NCBI GenBank assembly: GCA_002352215.1
Contig: DEIB01000029.1
Span: 1 to 15,791, forward strand
DNA length: 15,791 bases
Direction of reading: 5' to 3'
From: Chthonomonas sp. UBA2785
Lineage (GTDB): Bacteria; Armatimonadota; Fimbriimonadia; Fimbriimonadales; Fimbriimonadaceae
Below the pieces are notes generated by a model that was given only the letters and a program-made list of their open reading frames with translations, was not told the origin of the DNA and did not search any database. Of this stretch, positions 14,942-15,791 are shown in pieces. Positions within the stretch are counted from its first letter, which is position 1, and each line of letters opens with the position of its first letter. The translations under genes and the position numbers were made by a program.

Positions 14942-15275
14942 GATTCACCACGCACGGGTGAGCTACGCCAACCCCGACTACGTGGGCAGTATCGAGATCG
15001 ACCACGAGCTGATGGAGCGCATCGGCATTGTGGATGGCGAACTCGTGCATGTGTGGGCGGTGGATCACACCTCGCGCATCACCACCTACGCTTTTGGGGG
15101 GCCGCGCGGCGTGGTCGGCCTGAACGGCGGAGCCGCGCACCACTTTAAGGCGGGCGACCGACTGGTCATTGCCGCTTTTTGCATGAGTGATGAACCGGTG
15201 ACGCCCACCATGATTCTGGTGGACGAGAACAACCAGTTCGTGCGCGAAATGGAGCCCTTCACCGTCCATGGCTGA
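14913..15275 (+). CDS. panD: Aspartate 1-decarboxylase proenzyme PanD
   Basis: PanD converts L-aspartate to beta-alanine for pantothenate and coenzyme A. It is made as a proenzyme that cleaves itself to form a pyruvoyl cofactor. The 120-aa protein has the cleavage pair G25-S26 in YVGSIEID, with K10 and H12 in LLKAKIHHA, W48, R55, Y59 in TTYAF and N71 in GLNGGAAHH. These match the known active-site positions of the E. coli enzyme. I chose the ATG at 14913 because the family begins directly with MxLNQLLKAKIH. This overlaps the end of ccmF by 29 bp. The GAGGAG at 14891-14896 is too far upstream to be a normal ribosome site, so translation is probably coupled to ccmF. Confidence 0.95.
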   Translation: MRLNQLLKAKIHHARVSYANPDYVGSIEIDHELMERIGIVDGELVHVWAVDHTSRITTYAFGGPRGVVGLNGGAAHHFKAGDRLVIAAFCMSDEPVTPTMILVDENNQFVREMEPFTVHG

Positions 15276-15791
15276 GACCGTCGATCTCGGGAAGATGCTC
15301 GAGGATCGCGGGGCGATCCTGCGGGGCCATTTTGTGCTCACCAGCGGTCGCCACAGCGACGTTTACTTCGAGAAGTTCCGCGTGCTGGAGCAGCCGGACG
15401 TGCTGTCCGCTCTCTGCGCCCGTATTGCCGAGACGTACCGTGATGCCAAGATTGACGTGGTGGCTGGACCGACGACCGGCGGCATCATCATCGCGTTCGA
15501 GGTGGCCCGGCTGCTGGGCGTGAAATCGCTCTACATCGAGAGCGAGAACGGCATCAAGACCATCCGGCGCGGGGCGACCGTGGCCCCCGGGGCGCGGGTG
15601 TTGGTGGTGGATGATGTGCTGACGACGGGCCTGAGCGTGCGGGAAACCATCCAGTGCGTGCAGCAAGCCGGGGGTGACGTGGTGGCCGCCAGCGTGCTGA
15701 TTGATCGCAGCGCCCCGAACACCGACCTGGGTGTGGAATGGACGGCGGCCTACAAGGTGGAAGCTCAGACCTGGGCGGCCGACGAGGTTCC
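15268..15791 (+). CDS. pyrE: Orotate phosphoribosyltransferase PyrE (3' end outside window)
   Basis: PyrE transfers ribose-5-phosphate from PRPP to orotate, giving OMP in pyrimidine synthesis. About 174 residues are visible and the frame is open at the window end. The N-terminus has the orotate site GHFVLTSGRHSDVYFEKF (20-37). VVAGPTTGGIIIA (64-76) follows, then the PRPP-binding motif VLVVDDVLTTGLS (111-123) with its paired Asp. The ATG overlaps the panD stop by 8 bp, and there is no strong ribosome site at normal spacing, so translation is probably coupled. FEKFRVLEQP is typical of the Thermus-like bacterial branch rather than the enterobacterial one. Confidence 0.94.
   Translation, partial: MAETVDLGKMLEDRGAILRGHFVLTSGRHSDVYFEKFRVLEQPDVLSALCARIAETYRDAKIDVVAGPTTGGIIIAFEVARLLGVKSLYIESENGIKTIRRGATVAPGARVLVVDDVLTTGLSVRETIQCVQQAGGDVVAASVLIDRSAPNTDLGVEWTAAYKVEAQTWAADEV

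Noticed and set aside
1..15791. CRISPR array, insertion sequence, phage or toxin-antitoxin module
   Set aside because: There are no regularly spaced repeats, transposase motifs, integrase motifs or paired small toxin/antitoxin genes.

Overview
This is a GC-rich, densely packed bacterial window with no RNA operon, phage, transposon or CRISPR signal. Several traits occur together: a flagellar basal-body operon, a protein with a PEP-CTERM sorting tail, a BTAD (SARP-type) regulator, and a CcmE with Cys in place of the usual His. That mix points to a Gram-negative-type (two-membrane) environmental bacterium outside the Proteobacteria. Armatimonadota (Fimbriimonas-like) is my best guess, but it is inference from gene content only.

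Region 1 (1-5430, + strand) is a flagellar operon in the order fliF (3' part), fliG, fliH, fliI, fliJ, a lytic transglycosylase, and a motE-like gene. From fliG to the transglycosylase every junction overlaps, so translation is probably coupled. The genes cover the MS-ring, the rotor switch, the export ATPase with its regulator and chaperone, a wall-cutting enzyme probably used to pass the rod through peptidoglycan, and a probable stator-assembly factor. A tRNA-Arg(UCG) gene follows.

Region 2 (5531-8939) holds envelope and surface genes. A PEP-CTERM beta-propeller-like protein ends at a strong terminator. A BTAD transcription regulator lies on the - strand, and an unrecognised secreted protein, divergent from it, ends at a perfect 13-bp terminator hairpin. 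The AT-rich divergent spacer carries promoter-like boxes and a small palindrome.

Region 3 (8940-12013) contains an alpha/beta hydrolase and a PLP threonine aldolase (+ strand, 3 bp apart). Facing them is a two-gene - strand unit: a secreted beta-strand-rich protein and a DEDD-type RNase H-like nuclease. The nuclease and the aldolase overlap tail to tail by 63 bp.

Region 4 (12126-15791, + strand) is a tightly overlapped unit of ccmE, ccmF, panD and pyrE (cut by the window end). It joins cytochrome c haem delivery with pantothenate and pyrimidine synthesis. CcmE has the CxxxY haem-binding motif of the variant maturation pathway, and CcmF has a long C-terminal extension.

I see no clear undescribed multi-gene system. 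The best leads are the flagellar transglycosylase without a Sec signal, the Cys-type CcmE/long CcmF pair, the BTAD regulator/secreted-protein pair, and the repeat pair flanking the tRNA.
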